From positions 112,438,153 through 112,502,152 of the forward strand of contig JASWHV010000003.1 of the NCBI GenBank assembly GCA_030760725.1: a DNA stretch of 64,000 bases. Direction: 5' to 3'. The notes below the pieces were generated by a model. That model saw only the letters and a list, made by a program, of their open reading frames with translations, was not told where the DNA came from and did not search any database. Origin of the DNA: Neostapfia colusana. Its lineage: Eukaryota > Streptophyta > Magnoliopsida > Poales > Poaceae. Numbering within the stretch: position 1 is the first letter of the stretch; every line of letters begins with the position of its first letter. The translations under genes and the position numbers were made by a program. Shown here one piece after another: positions 45,105-57,611 of this stretch.

Positions 45105-46490
45105 CACGCTCGACTGGGGCACCCCGGTCACAGCCAACTTCAACTAGTGCTTTCATCATTTGATTTTCGTTGTACAAAGACAGATGAGAGTCACTCATGT
45201 GCGGCATGTCAGCTTGGCAAACATGTGCGACTGCCATTTTTGCCTTCCAGCACAGTTTCCAGTTTTCGTTTCTATTTGTTATACAGTGTGATGTCTGGAC
45301 GTCACCCATTTTTAGCAACTCTGGTTTTAAGTTCTATCTTATCATAATTAATGATTTTTAGCACTTTGCATCGAAGTTCCCACTCCGATACAAGTCCGAT
45401 ATCCTCTCTACACTTATCACATTCCATGCATTGGCGCAAACCCAGCTCCGCCGATCCCGCTCCACATGCAGCGGATCCTGCAGCTGCACTGGCCCCTACA
45501 TTCATGGTACCTCCTCTCCCTGCATGCACCGCCGGGCCCTCATCGGCACAACAGACCAAGCCACAGGCCACGAATGTACCAACGGACACCCACGTTCCGC
45601 CTGTGCATGCATGCACGTCGGCCAGCCAATCGCCTGCGCACACATCGGCCAGCCAACAGCCTCATCCAGCGCGCGTCACGTGGTCACCCGCGGGACCCTC
45701 GGGGTCACCGCCTCCCACGCGCCCCCACAACAACCTGACCGGGTACACAGGAGACCCATCCTCATCCGCCCGTCCTCTCATCCACCTGCCCATGACTTTG
45801 TCACCCCAGGAGTCACGAACCTTCGTGTCACTGGCCACGTCTCATCCCAACAACCTGCCTCATCCAACAACCGAACCACCTGCTCCTCCGCAGAACCAGC
45901 ACCACATGATCACACGCGCCAGCGCAGGAATGTATCTTCCCAACCCAAAATGCGCCGTGACCGCTACAACGCAACCCACGCCGCCACCCACTTATGTTTG
46001 TGCAGCATTGCGCGACACTGTGTGGAAGGCTGCTATGCAGGAGGAGTATCAAGTGTTGCATACCAACAACACTTGGACCTTGGTTTCAAGGCCACGCAGC
46101 ATCAACATCATCACCGGCAAGTGGCTCTTTAAAAACAAGCTCAACCCGGACAGAAGCCTTGCAGTGCGTCGTACGCGGCTTCCACCACCGACACGAGATC
46201 GACTTCGACCAATCATTCTCCCCCGTCGTCAAGCCAGCAACGATCCGCACGGTGCTTCACCTTGCTTCGGCCAGCGCATAGCTGGTGTATCAATTCGACA
46301 TGAAGAACGCATTCCTCCACGGCGAATTATCAGAACATGTTTATTGCAACCAGCGAACAGGATTCATCAACTAGGACAAGTCTGATCATGTCTGCCTCCT
46401 GTCCAAGTCCCTCTACGGACTTAGACAGGCACCTCGAGCATGGTTCCATACCTTTGCCACAGTGCTACACAACATCATCTTTCAAAGCAC
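45105..46490 (+). pseudogene. Copia 1 integrase fragment, linker and RT start
   Basis: Integrase zinc-binding words (SCAACQLGKHVRLPF, about 45,195-45,240) and part of the core (CDVWTSPIFSNSGFKFYL) are present with an in-frame stop. The rest of the core is missing: the frame continues into a Pro/Thr-rich linker (45,430-45,980). The RT start AMQEEYQVLHTNNTWTLV follows at about 46,030, then frames break. NAFLHGELSEHVYCNQ and LYGLRQAPRAWFH mark the middle of RT. The YVDD motif and everything after are absent because another element begins. Confidence 0.75.
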
Positions 46491-46879
46491 AAGAACGAGA
46501 AGAGGGGAACAAACTCTCCCCCAGCTAGAAGGGCCCCTTCCGAGTGACACAAGTATGCCGCCCCGGGTGCGTCCGCCTAGCCACAAAGGATGGGGTACCT
46601 CTATCCAATCCATGGAACATAGAACACCTCCATAAGTTCTATCTTTAGCACAGCGGTAGGGTTTTATTTTCTCTAAGAGGGTGTCATAGTGTATAGGAAC
46701 AGCGTTTAGAACAGCTAAGCCCCGGAGGAGTCCTGCTACTCTCTTCACACGGGGCGGGTCGCTGCCTTCTAGTACGGCCTATTTCCTCCTATGAGGGGAG
46801 CCTGAAGTGAGAAAGTTTTGCCTTGCCCTGTGCATTCTCTCTTTCTAGTTTGTGCTTACTCATGCATACCAACTATAAA

Positions 46880-47590
46880 CGAGCAAGCCACGTGTCCTTG
46901 GCCCTAAGGTCAGCCCTGAGCTCCGGAGCTCACACGTGCCCTTAGCCTCCTCCCTGCTGAGGATAACTCCGGAGCTCACACGTGCCCTGGGCTCCGGTCC
47001 AATCCTCCCCGCTGAGGTGAGGTCTGGAGCTGCCACGTGTCTCCTAGCTAAGAGACTTCTCCCTGCTGAGGATAGCTCCGGAGCTCATACGTGCCCTGGG
47101 CTCCGGTCTGAGCCTCCCCGCTAAGTAACGTCTGGAGCTGCCATGTGTCACCTAGCTCAAAGCCTCCTCCCTGCTGAGGATAACTTCGGAGGTCACACGT
47201 GCCTTGGGCTCCGGCCCAAGACTCCCTGCTTAAGTGAGATCCGGAGCTGCCACGTGTCTCCTGGCTCAGAGCCTCCTCCCTGTTGAGGATAGCTCCGGAG
47301 CTCACACGTGCCCTGGGCTCTGGTCCAAAGCCTCCCCGCTGAGGTGAGATCCGAAGCTGCCACGTGTCTCCTAGCTCAGAGCCTCCTCCCCGCTGAGGAA
47401 AGCTCCGGAGCTCACACGTGCCCTGGGCTCCGGTCCGAGCCTCCCCGCTGAGGTAAGGTCCGTAGCTGCCACGTGTCACCTAGCTCTAGAGCCTTCACCC
47501 TGCTAAGAAGATTTCCAGAGATGACATGTGCCCTGGGCTCCGGACTGAGTCTCCCCATTAAGGTAAGGTCCGGTGCTGCCACGTGTCTCC
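46880..47590 (+). repeat. About 108-bp tandem repeats with ACGTG motifs, gypsy C interior
   Basis: Six or more units contain GCCACGTGTC and, about 54 bp away, CACACGTGCCCTGGGCTCC. CACGTG occurs at 46,933, 46,979, 47,034 and at about 54-bp steps to 47,580. A shorter array of the same unit occurs in the LTR at 49,275-49,770. Confidence 0.85.
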
Positions 47591-49191
47591 CTAGGGCAAG
47601 CTGAAGACAAGGGCCGAACTTCCCTCGAGCCCTTGCGCTGCCAAGAACTTCGAAGGAGTGGCAGCCACATTGCCGGAGCGCCCTGGGTCCTTACGCTGCT
47701 AAGGACCCTAAGGAACAAGCTCAGGACATCAGCAAAGAGCTATCCACGTCGGCTAAGTCATTTTGGACCCTTGTGCTGTCAAGGGTCCGAAGTCTACATC
47801 GACAACTCAGGACAATACAAGGCTTGAAACAAAGAGTTTTCATTAATGACAGAGTTCCGGCATACAAAAGGGGATACAAGACAACTAACGAACTTAGCAG
47901 CTACGAGTCGAGCAATCTTCTGCTCCATGGCATACTTGGTTGTCCCCCAAGCCAATCTCTGCGCAGAGAGACGACAACCTGCTATAAGACCGAGGACCGC
48001 AACAAAAGTATCAGTCTGATGCCTCAGTTCTCGTCAGGCATCACCGATCTGCTACACTGAGAAAACGGTGACATCCAGTGTTGTGTGGGACAAATGCCAT
48101 CTATGGAAGATTTGGTTGTCACAACAGTGTCTGATGGAGGAAGGTTTGAACACTATGGACTTAACCTTATTTCGGTGCCAGCAGATCGCCCTTCTCCGAA
48201 AAGGCGCCTAGAGGACATGCCCCACATGACACTGGCGTAGAGACACCCTGCGAATCAAGGATCTTGTCCCCGACGGCTTCCCTTACCATCGTCGTGCCAT
48301 TCAGATGGCTTATGCTTCTATCCGAGCTGTCAAGGAGGACGCCTTAGAGAGTCGCATCGAAGGCCACGCACACACGAACATCTCGCAAAAGGGGACGAAG
48401 ATGTCTACCGGTGTAAGAGCATAAGGTGTACAAGAGTGCTAGGAAGCGGAGGCTTCCAGGGCGCAAGAGGATGACAAAGGTCGCATGATGAAGGAGGGCA
48501 CCACTCAATACCGGAAGGCGTCCTTTTAGACAGATCTGCGACCTCTGGCAGGGCAACAGGTGTGACGATTGGGCTTCTACCTATGCACGCCACAGGCTAT
48601 TCGCCTCCCCCAACGATGGGTAGGATCCAAGTCCACCCGTCAGACACTGGGGGCCATGCGAGTAACATCTCGGGAATGTTCGGCGGTTCCCGAGAAGTGC
48701 GGCGCGGTGGAGTTGTAGCAACCAACCCGTTGGTCGTCGCAGTAAGTGCCCCGAGGCAACCCCTCGAGCACGTCGCCTCGGCACTCACCTACCCCTTTGA
48801 TGGGTAGGACCCAGGTCCACCTGTCAGACACTAGGGGCCAGGCGAGTAACATCTTGGGAACGTTCGACGGTTCCCGCGGAGAGCAACGCGGTAGACCTGC
48901 GACACATGGGCTGTCGCGGTAATTACCCTGAGGCAACCCCTCGAGTTTGTCATCCTGACCCGTCAATCAAGAGTAGACACAACGACACGTTGTTGCTTTG
49001 ACTGACGAATACGCCCACTACGCTAAGGATGTACAGCCTTTTTCGTCTCCTAGGTACAACCACTCCTCCACTACGCAGAAATCTCACCACCACTTCGGCT
49101 CCCAAAATGTAGGTTCAAAACCGCCACATGGGAGAGATGGAGGCTCCACCTACGGGCTCAATGCCTCCCCCGAGATGGGCCCCGGGACCAC
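47591..49191 (+). other. Gypsy C 3' noncoding region
   Basis: No protein is recognised. Its complement matches the corresponding region of gypsy A (17,287-19,961). The last bases CCCCCGAGATGGGCCCCGGG then ACCAC form the polypurine-like tract before the LTR. Confidence 0.55.
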
Positions 49192-50483
49192 TGCCGGTAC
49201 CTTGCAGACCAGGTACCCCCGCATAGAGGGTAAAATACGGCCCGGGCCCCGCCTCCCTGTTAGGGTGGGCCCCAGCGTAGTCACGTGTCCTTGGCCCCAT
49301 GGTCAGCCCTGGGGCTGCCACGTGCGCTTGAGTTCCGGAGCTGACACGTGTTCTGGGCTCCGGTCCGAGCCTCCCCGCTTAGATGAGGTCCGGAGCTGCC
49401 ACGTGTCCCTGGCTCAGAGCCACCTCTCTCACGGGATTGCTAACTTGCCTAAGATATACTCAGGACAGCTCCGGAGCTGACAGGTGCCCTAGGCTCCGGT
49501 CCAAGCCTCCCAGCTGAGGTGAGGTATAGATCTGCCACGTGTCCCCTGGCTAAGAGCCACCTCCTTGCTGAGGACAGCTCCGGGGCTGACACGTGCCCTG
49601 GGTTTCGGTCCAAGCCTCCCCGCTGAGGTGAGGTCCGAAGCTGCCACGTGTCCCCTGGCTCAGAGCCACCTCTCTGCTAAGGACAGCTCCGGTGCTGACA
49701 CGTGCCCTGGGCTCCGGTCTGAGCCTCCCCGCTGAGGTGAGGTCCGGAGCTGCCACGTGTTCCCTAGATTCGAACCCGTCGATAAGAGCTACAAAGCCGC
49801 CATGTGCCCCACGATCCTCGTGGGCCGTGGATCGACAAAATCAAGAAGGAAGTGCGTTGTCAGGCTTTGCATTCAAGGGTCGCACCTTCTCTAGAAGCAT
49901 GGCACACTACACATGCCTTCGTCCTGTGCTCGTTCGCCACTATGGTGACAAGACAGGACGGCAAGGCGTGACATCAGTACAGTGCCGCCCAACGGCACGA
50001 AAACTGCCCGAGTAGGGCGAGAAGACGCGGCGACAAGACGACGTCTTCATCATCACGTGACACACGGACAGGGGCGATCAGCGCGCCAGACGGCGGGACT
50101 TAACCTCCCCGTCAACCACTCTACTCAGAGGACGAAGCTCTAGATCATGTATAGGGTTCACATAGCTTTAGGGCCACCTGTTGGGTCCCAAATCTCATTG
50201 TAACCACCCGGCCTTGGACTATAAAAGGACCGGGATGACCACCCGACAAAGGGTTGGTCAGTCCCCAATTCCACCCTCACAAGTACGTGCAAGCAAGCAA
50301 TACAACAAGCATTCTCGTGGACGTAGGGTATTACGCTCCGGCGGTCCGAACCACATAAATCTCGGTGTTCATCCACTCCCTCGAGCTCAGGTTGCGTAGG
50401 GCGCCAAGTCCATCCAATCAAAGAACCTCGCGGGCTGCTTCCGAGCAGGCCGGAAGGAGCGTCGCAGCTCATGCACTCCGACA
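49192..50483 (+). repeat. 3' LTR of gypsy element C
   Basis: It starts TGCCGGTACC, a variant of the family start TGTCGGTACC, and ends CACTCCGACA, about 1292 bp. It contains ACGTG repeats (49,275-49,770) and a TATA-like CTATAAAAGG at 50,219-50,228. The last 90 bp look rearranged compared with the other LTRs. Confidence 0.7.
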
Positions 50484-50566
50484 GATAGAATCCAAGTTAG
50501 GAGGTGTCATAGTTGAATAGAACTTTTTTGGAGTTCTAGTTGCTTTTGGTAGCTTGAGGGTTGTTA

Positions 50567-51773
50567 TGGGTGGAAAACGGGACAGAAAAATCCCGTCCTG
50601 ATCCGTACAGTATACCATATTTTTCTGTTAGTTTTTAAATTATTCAGTAATTATTCAGAATCGAGACGAAAATAGATCGGAGTGAATTAGGAACGGGATA
50701 GAAAATGGTTTACAGGTTTTCCTGGTCGTTTTTGCTATTCCCGTTTTTTATTTGAGATATCCTTTTTTATCTCGATTTACTTCTATTTGGGATTCAGCCC
50801 ATCCATAATCTCACGGCGCACCGTGCCAACACGTAACAGGCCGAAGGTCCACGAAGTCAATGAAACCCTAACTCTCCCACGGCCTGTCTCCACTCTCCAG
50901 CTTCCACGCGCGAAACACCCCTGCCCCCGCCCCCCGTAGCCGCCGGCTCGTGGCTGTGCTCCCGGTCCGGCGACGTCCGGGCCACCCGTGCACGCACTGC
51001 CTCGTGCCGCCCGCATATAGCCTTTGTCGCACCTCTCTGTCCGCGTCGCCAGCACTCCGCCGTCCGCGCCAACCGCACCTCGCCCTCGTCGCACCTCACT
51101 CGTGCGTGCGCCGTCTAGTGCCCTTGGCTGGCCGCCCGCACCTCGCTGGCTGCCCACGCACCGCCTCTGTGATCGTGATTGAAGCGAGAAGCACAGCTGC
51201 ACAGGCACCGTTTGCTCTTTGCAGATGTCAAGCGACAACTCAATTTTATAAAATATTGTTAAATGCAGCAACAACTCAATTCGATAAAACATCAGTTTTA
51301 TCTTAACTAATACAATTTTCTTTATTGATTACCTATGTAGCCGAAGAAAATATGTAAAGTTGATGCTACTTTCATCAAATTTATCTCGTTGGATGGCAAT
51401 ATTATGAATACTAGCCATTCCATATGTTGTTGGATGATATTCTATTACTATCATTATATATTAATATATGACTATATATATTATAATGTGATGTATGACT
51501 AAGTATGATGTATGATTATGTTTAAAACATAATATATAATTGTGTATGACTATTATGTTTATGTTAACTAGTTTGTTCTAATCATCATTCCGGCTTGGGT
51601 CCTCGTTTTTTTATTGTTTTTGACTATTTTTGTTCTGACATGTTCGTTTTCGAATAACCAATAATTTTCGATTTTGAATAAATTTTTTGTTTTCTTTTTT
51701 CTCCCAGTAAAAAATATGTAAACAAAATCAATATACATGTTCTTCCAACTATTTTTGCCCATTCTCAACCCTA
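50567..51773. mobile_element. Possible Ac/Ds-like hAT element, degraded
   Basis: The left end TATGGGTGGAAAACGGGAC and the complement of the right end, TAGGGTTGAGAATGGGC, align as imperfect inverted repeats resembling Ac/Ds ends. Flanks AGGGTTGT and AAGGCTAT match at 5 of 8 positions, the differences being transitions. The interior has a GC-rich block (50,860-51,180), then AT-rich sequence. No transposase frame. Weak evidence. Confidence 0.4.
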
Positions 51774-54608
51774 AAGGCTATGGATATAAATAGAGGGGAC
51801 TTGGTTACGAGTGATACATCCCTTCCAGCTGGTTTTCGTGTGTTTTGGAGTAAAATTCATCATTTGTGCCAAGTTTTTATATTGTGATCCGAAAACTTTG
51901 CTTTTTGCCGTTCGGACGTTGTTTTCCTTCAAAATATCCTGTTTCTTGTGTACATTTATTTTCTACCGACTATTGCTCACATTTTCAATCATAACTATCG
52001 TTCTACCCATCCAATTGACTTGATTATTTTTGTGTTGGCTTCACAACTCGATTTTCTATCATCTATGAAGATTTGAAGGTCATTAGATTCACAGTTAACA
52101 ATTCACACGAGTTTTTGCAACTTATAAAATTGGATATTTGCTTCAATAGATCAGATTGACCTTTGGTCACTTTTTTATCATAAATTGAGTTTTACTCAAC
52201 CTATTAACGTGGTTCTTGTTGTATTGGCTTTCTAACTCGTTTCTCTATCTTCTATAGAGTTTTTATAATGTTTAAGATCATAGAACCTACTCACATACAC
52301 GCGTTTCTGAGATAGATCAGTTTTTGTTGAGGGGTTAAGTCTGATTTTTTATTTCATCTACCATTCACCCTAGCTAATCTGTATCCTTCGATACTACACA
52401 ACGCCACAGGGAGAAGCGGAGTTGTGGAGGCCACTCCCCTACTGTCGTCTTTTGCCTCATCGTCCCTGCCGCGCACCGCCGACAAGGCCTACGACACCAC
52501 CTTGGCGTCGCCACCGCACGCTGCCATCACAGCAACACCCAGCTCTGTCCGGCGTTTCCACCCATGTGGCGGCAACGAACGACGGTTTTCTAGGGTCAGT
52601 CAGGAAAGGGATTGCTGGATTGACCCGAGATTTAGGTCTCGTTATCCTCCTCTCTTCGTGGGTGGCATTAGGTGATTTCAGTTTTTTATATATCAGATCT
52701 TGAATTGTCCCTATGCCTTTATGACTATATATCACTTTAGATCTTGGATTAGAGGGGTCCGCTTACTTTGTATGTTTTAGTGCTGTGGGGCTGTCCGTAA
52801 CGTCAGGTAGAGAAACAACAATGAGATTTTGTATAAAGTACTATCAAATCCTGTGTTATTCTTTGTATGAATCTTTGTTTTGATTACGTTATTGCAATGC
52901 AGATGAAGCGGATCTGTGCACAGGATCTCTGTTCTTCCTGATCAAATTCTGCTGCCCCAATACCTTCCGGGTTACACTTCCACTAATTGGCTATAGCTGA
53001 TTATTTTGTTCTTCAATCTACTTGGTAGCTTTGCAATGCAATCTCTTCCTGATTAAGATCATGAGCTATTCCAATGGGATTATGTTGAGATAAGATCTCT
53101 AGTAGTCAGTTTTAGTATATATTCAGCAAGTTATAGAATATATTCCCTAGTATACATAAGATCTCTAGCAGTTTGTTTCAGTTTAAAATGAACTTGTATA
53201 ATTGTGAATCATGGATTAAAACATGATGTCAACTACCTGGTGTGGATGTCTTTGTAAAAACCAGATGAAACATCTACACTCACATCACTAAACTTTACAA
53301 ATTTAGTTGTTAGTGGTGAAGGGCCCGTTGCTAAATCTAATTCCTTCATGTATCACTAAGAAGATTTATTTTATCTTTTTTATGTCTACTTTCTGGTTGT
53401 ACTGGTCTAATGCCCAAGTATCTTTCTAAATTGTGAAGACAAGCTGTTACTTTCTTTGCTTCTGTATCCTGGCATAGGAATGTATCTTGATTTTTTAGAG
53501 CAGGTTAAGTTTAATTGAGATGATATGTTATTAACATGATATGAGATGGTCATTTCCCTGCTAATGTGTGGCCATTTTGCATGATGAATGGAATAATAAG
53601 GCCATGTTTGGATTCTTCAGTTCTATAACTGCGAACAGGTTCTAGATTTCCGAGTATTCTTAAGTCGTCCCGGTCGGGTACCAACCCAACGCTAACCTAG
53701 CTTGTCCCCTGTCTGTCCCTGTTAGGCTTTAACCAGTCATGGGCTGAATATGTATTGTTCTGTTAGGGTTGGCCCTAATCTTTAAAATGGGCTAGAATAA
53801 AACTGGATATGTTTTCTATAAGGGCTGTGATGGATTAGATTCACTAAGCCAAGACTAGATTGGACCAGAATAGGACCCATGAAACAAAAATAAAGGCTGG
53901 ATTGGGGGTTCGGGGATCTGGCCTCGGCCCATTGTCAGGCCTACGTGAGAAGCGTGGCTTGATTCTCGCTTTGGTCTGTTTTGCTTATGGTAACTTCTGA
54001 GTTGCAGGTCTCTTTATGATCACTCGATTGATTCATTCCAGTGTGGGCCCGGTGCGCGTTCTCGGAATTAGATTCTGCGGACACTGCAGCCTGGCTTCAA
54101 TGCACTGTTCTTTTCTTGCCTCTACACAGCATTAGTTATGTCTGCAATTTCTTTTGCCTCCTTAATCTTGACATTGAACCTGTGTAGGAGGGCTTATAAT
54201 GCTTTCAATTCTGCTCTCTGGCTCCATCTGTATTACAATGCGAGAACAGATCATATTAAATTCTCTGTAACCATTTGGTAGTCATTACTAAATTAAACTC
54301 TCCGGGGCCAGAAAATTATGCAGGACAGTGATCTCCTGGGGCTCTTGGCAGATTAAGTAGAGAGCAGCACGTAAAATTGGTAAAAGGGATACTAATCTCC
54401 ATAAACTTCTATTACCTCTCTGTATTCCATCAACGAATCCTGCCCCCGGTCTTCTGTCTTCATACAGGTTTGCAAAACCAGAAGCAGCAGAATATTCGAA
54501 TGAGCTTACTAGGCCAACTGCGACAGAGCACTCTCCCCAAAATGCAAATCCAAAGAGACTTGCCAAGTTCTCGGGGGCAATCTCCACGAATTAAGGTTAT
54601 GTAATCGC
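51774..54608. other. Intergenic DNA, no gene recognised
   Basis: Mostly AT-rich. A GC-richer island at 52,400-52,680 has an 83-codon frame starting at 52,424 without known similarity; it could be a first exon or a promoter island, but I cannot support a gene. Positions 53,620-54,010 are repeat-like (GGTCGGGTACCAACCC onward) without identifiable ends. 54,290-54,608 is probably former 3' untranslated sequence of the MSH6 pseudogene. Confidence 0.4.
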
Positions 54609-55032
54609 TTAACCTTCCACAGCCTGCACCTTCGCACGCCTCTGTACTTCATGGAGCAGGCTTAAACTTGCTGCTCGACCTTCATGAGGCCGCCATGCAT
54701 TTATAATATGAACAAATCCCTGATGGCAGAAAAGTTATGCTCACCCTGTGCAGTGACATGCTTGTCTCTAGTCAACTGATGACGCTTCCCATAATTGGCC
54801 TCAAAGTCACTCGATTTCTCATTAGCCCTTTGAAGCACCGAGGCTGGTATTCCTGGATACCAAAAGAACAATATCAGTCAACTTCTGCTGGTGTGTCAAC
54901 ATCCTAATGCCTTATGAAATAGGAAAGAAACAATAGACATATAGCTTGGAACAAACCTGCCAATCGAGCAACATTTACACCATAGCTTTTGGGGCATGCA
55001 CCAGGAGTCAACCTATAAAGGAAAGTCACTTC

Positions 55033-55200
55033 TATTAGAGGGATAATTGTGGGTTGTATTCGAATATGAAAATCAAGAGGTACAGGGTCCATTATATAGA
55101 GGAATTAGGTGAGGGGAAAAGTCTAAACTACCCCTAACCCTAATCCCTCACTAATGACTAAACTGACCATGTGTTACCCATGTAATTACAGAGTCTAACA
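55033..55200 (-). repeat. 3' LTR of copia element 2
   Basis: Starts TATTAGAGGG and ends GAGTCTAACA on the plus strand. The terminal TATTA is shared with the partner LTR, so the non-canonical end is original. Confidence 0.92.
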
Positions 55201-55218
55201 CCCCCGTAGTCACAACAT

Positions 55219-56907
55219 CTAGCCACTGCAGATGTTGAGACTGGACTGAAACTCAGAGAACAGCGACGACGGGAGACCCTTAGTGAAGATGTCGGTGAAC
55301 TGCGTCGTCGTCGGGACATGGTGTACCCGAACCTCACCACGGGCAACCCGCTCATGAACAAAATGAAGGTCGATCTCCACATGCTTCGAGCGCTGATGCT
55401 GGACCGAGTTGGTGGAGAGGTAAAGGGCGCTAACGTTATCGCAGTAGATCAGGGTGCTCCTGACGACGGGAGTGTGGAGCTGCTGAAGCCAGGAAAGCTC
55501 AGCCACGCCGTTAGCCACGGCGTGATACTCCGCCACAACACTCGAACGCGACACCACGAGTTGTCGCTTCGAGGACCAGAAGACGAGGTTACCGCCCAGG
55601 AAGACGGCGTACCCAGAGGTAGACCGGCGAGTGTTCGAGCAGTGTGCCCAGTCAGCGTAGGTGTACATGACCAGCTCGGAGGCCGCGTCACGTCGAAGGA
55701 GGTCGTAGTCGAGGGTGCCACGTAGGTACCGAAGAACCCGCTTCACAGCGGTGAGATGTGGCTCCCTCGGGTCATGCATGTGGAGGCACACCTGCTGAAC
55801 CGCATAGGAGATATCCAGCCTGGTGAAGGTGAGGTACTGAAGAGCACCTGCAAGACTCCTGTAAGCAGTGGGGTTAGTGACGAGTGTCCCGTCGGTAGCG
55901 GAGAGCTTCGCCTGAGTATCCACTGGAGTGGAGCACGGCTTGCACTCAACCATGCCCGCTCGCTGGAGGATATCCAGGCAGTACTGTCGTTGGTGAAGGA
56001 ACAAGCCGCCTGGTCGGTCCTCAACCGCAATACCTAGGAAGTGGTGGAGGCGGCCCAGATCCTTCATAGCAAACTCCTGCTGTAAAGCAGAAATAGTGCG
56101 CCGAAGAAGAGCTAGACTGGACAGTGTCAGTATAATGTCATCGACGTACAGTAGAAGGTAAGCAGTGTCACTGCCATGTCGATAGACAAACAACGAAGTG
56201 CCCGACTTAGCTTCGACGAACCCCTGTGAGACCAAGAAGGAGGCGAACCGGTTATACCAGACTCTCGATGCCTGCTTCAGACCGTACAGGGATTTGTTCA
56301 CCTTACAAACCATGTCTAGGTGAGCTGAATTAACAAATTCTATCGGCTGACTGCAGTACACCGTCTCGATCAGTGTACCGTGGAGGAAGGCATTCTTGAC
56401 GTCCAACTGGTGGACGGGCCAAGAACGTTAGAGAGCCAGCGACAGAACGATACGAACCATCGTCGGCTTCACCACCGGGCTAAAAGTCTCGTCGTAGTTG
56501 ACTCTAGAGCGCTGAGTGAAACCCGGAAGTACCCACCGAGTCTTGTACCTCTCCAAGGTACCGTCCGCCTTCTTCTTATGTGTGAACACCCACTTGCCCG
56601 TGACAGCATTGCCACGACCGGGGCGGGGAACCGGGTCCCAGGTCCGGTTGGCAAGCAGGGTCTCATACTCTTCCTTCATAGCACGACGCCAATGAGGGTC
56701 GGCGAGGGCGCTACGCACGGAAATCGGTATGGGTGAGATCGAAGAAGAGTCGATCGGTGGAGATGTCGTCGACGAGAAGGCAGCTCCGACGAAGCGCTCA
56801 ACCGGCCGAAGACTCCCGGACGCACGTCGAGTCACCATCGGGTCGACGTGACCAGGATCCCTGTGAGAAAGAGGAGAGTTATACATCGGGCGCTCGGGTA
56901 CAAACAA
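55219..56907 (-). pseudogene. Copia 2 reverse transcriptase and RNase H
   Basis: The main frame (55,219-56,406, 395 codons) is intact from DVKNAFLHGTL through LYGLKQASRVWYNRF and the catalytic LLYVDDIIL to the RNase H region (MYTYADWAHC, SSVVAEYHAVANG, IYCDNVSALYLS, HVEIDLHFVHE) and a normal end. The upstream RT part (56,428-56,907: AMKEEYETLLANRTWD, TGKWVFTHKKKADGT) is separated by an in-frame TAA just upstream of the DVKNAF segment. Nearly complete apart from this stop. Confidence 0.9.
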
Positions 56908-57611
56908 CCTTCTCTCGTTGTGGGTAGACGAGAGTGGGTCTCGAGGCCGCGCGTGGCGCGACGACTGGTGTAGAGGGCTCCGGTGCCGCGCGTGGCGCGG
57001 CTAGAGCTGGGGCCCCATCCCGTGCTCGTCGCTGGTAGACAAGTGCGGGGTCGGCGAAGCAAGAAGTCGTCATCGGAGCTACGGCTAGTGTGACTGGTGG
57101 CGTCGAGGACGTCGGGCTCACTGCCGGTGACATCGGGGAAGCCAAGGCCACGCGTGGCACAGCTAGTGACATCAAGGAAGCCGAGGCCACGCGTGGCACA
57201 GCTGGTGACATAGGGGTCACCCGAGGTGCAGCAAGCGACGCCGGAGACGTCAATGTCGCGTGTGGCGCAGCTGGTGACGTAGGGGTCACCCGAGGCGCAG
57301 CATGCGACGCCGGAGACGTCGATGCCGCGCGTGGCGCAGCTGGTGACGTAGGGGTCAGCTGAGGCGCAGCATGCGACGCCGGAGACGTCGATGCCGCGCG
57401 TGGCGCCACAGGCGACGCCGGGGGCACATGAGGCGTAGCGTGTGTCGAACCTGCAGAAGAAAGAGGCCAAGGCACCTGGGGAGCAACCTCGAGGTCAGTG
57501 GGAAAAAGGGAATCCAACTCTGTGGTGGAACCGGAAGAGTGGTAGAGAAGGGGAAGGAGGACTCGTCAAAGACGACGTGCCGAGAGATCAAAAGGTGGTG
57601 AGTAGTGAGAT
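56908..57611 (-). pseudogene. Copia 2 integrase-RT linker with 69-bp tandem repeats
   Basis: A 69-bp unit starts at 57,246, 57,315 and 57,384 (GACGTC then ATGCCGCGCGTGGCGC-like), with diverged copies to the left from about 57,120. On the coding strand it gives Pro/Thr/Ser/Ala-rich repeats. Near 57,560-57,591 the frame starts with SRHVVFDESSFPF, the conserved end of the copia integrase region. This linker is normally variable. Confidence 0.8.

Larger units (their letters stand above)
31378..46490 (+). mobile_element. Ty1/copia element 1, decayed, interrupted twice, LTRs not found
   Basis: The gag start codon is at 31,378-31,380. Two codons follow before the Reina insertion; the frame resumes at 37,019-37,023 (shared CATCC) and runs to 37,166, where gypsy B enters. 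It resumes after 43,730 at the ATGGC duplication. Gag, protease (44,690-44,760), gag-pre-integrase, part of the integrase and the start of RT are recognisable, on the plus strand. On the left the CACTA end abuts the gag leader; on the right a gypsy fragment cuts off RT at about 46,490. A possible polypurine tract and 3' LTR start at 50,494-50,510 (AAGTTAGGAGG then TGTCATAG) is only a guess. Confidence 0.75.
46490..50483 (+). mobile_element. Gypsy element C, 5'-truncated, with 3' LTR
   Basis: It begins inside the copia RT with the last 50 codons of a gypsy polyprotein (KLSPS, GPFRVTQVCRPGCVRLA, PNPWNIEHLHKFYL, TAG at about 46,647). A long 3' noncoding region with tandem repeats follows, then an LTR. 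It is the same broad family as elements A and B but on the plus strand. The left end is a deletion or recombination junction, so no target duplication is expected. Confidence 0.75.

Noticed and set aside
54377..54604. 75-codon plus-strand frame beside MSH6
   Set aside because: It overlaps the likely former 3' untranslated region of the MSH6 pseudogene and has no known similarity.
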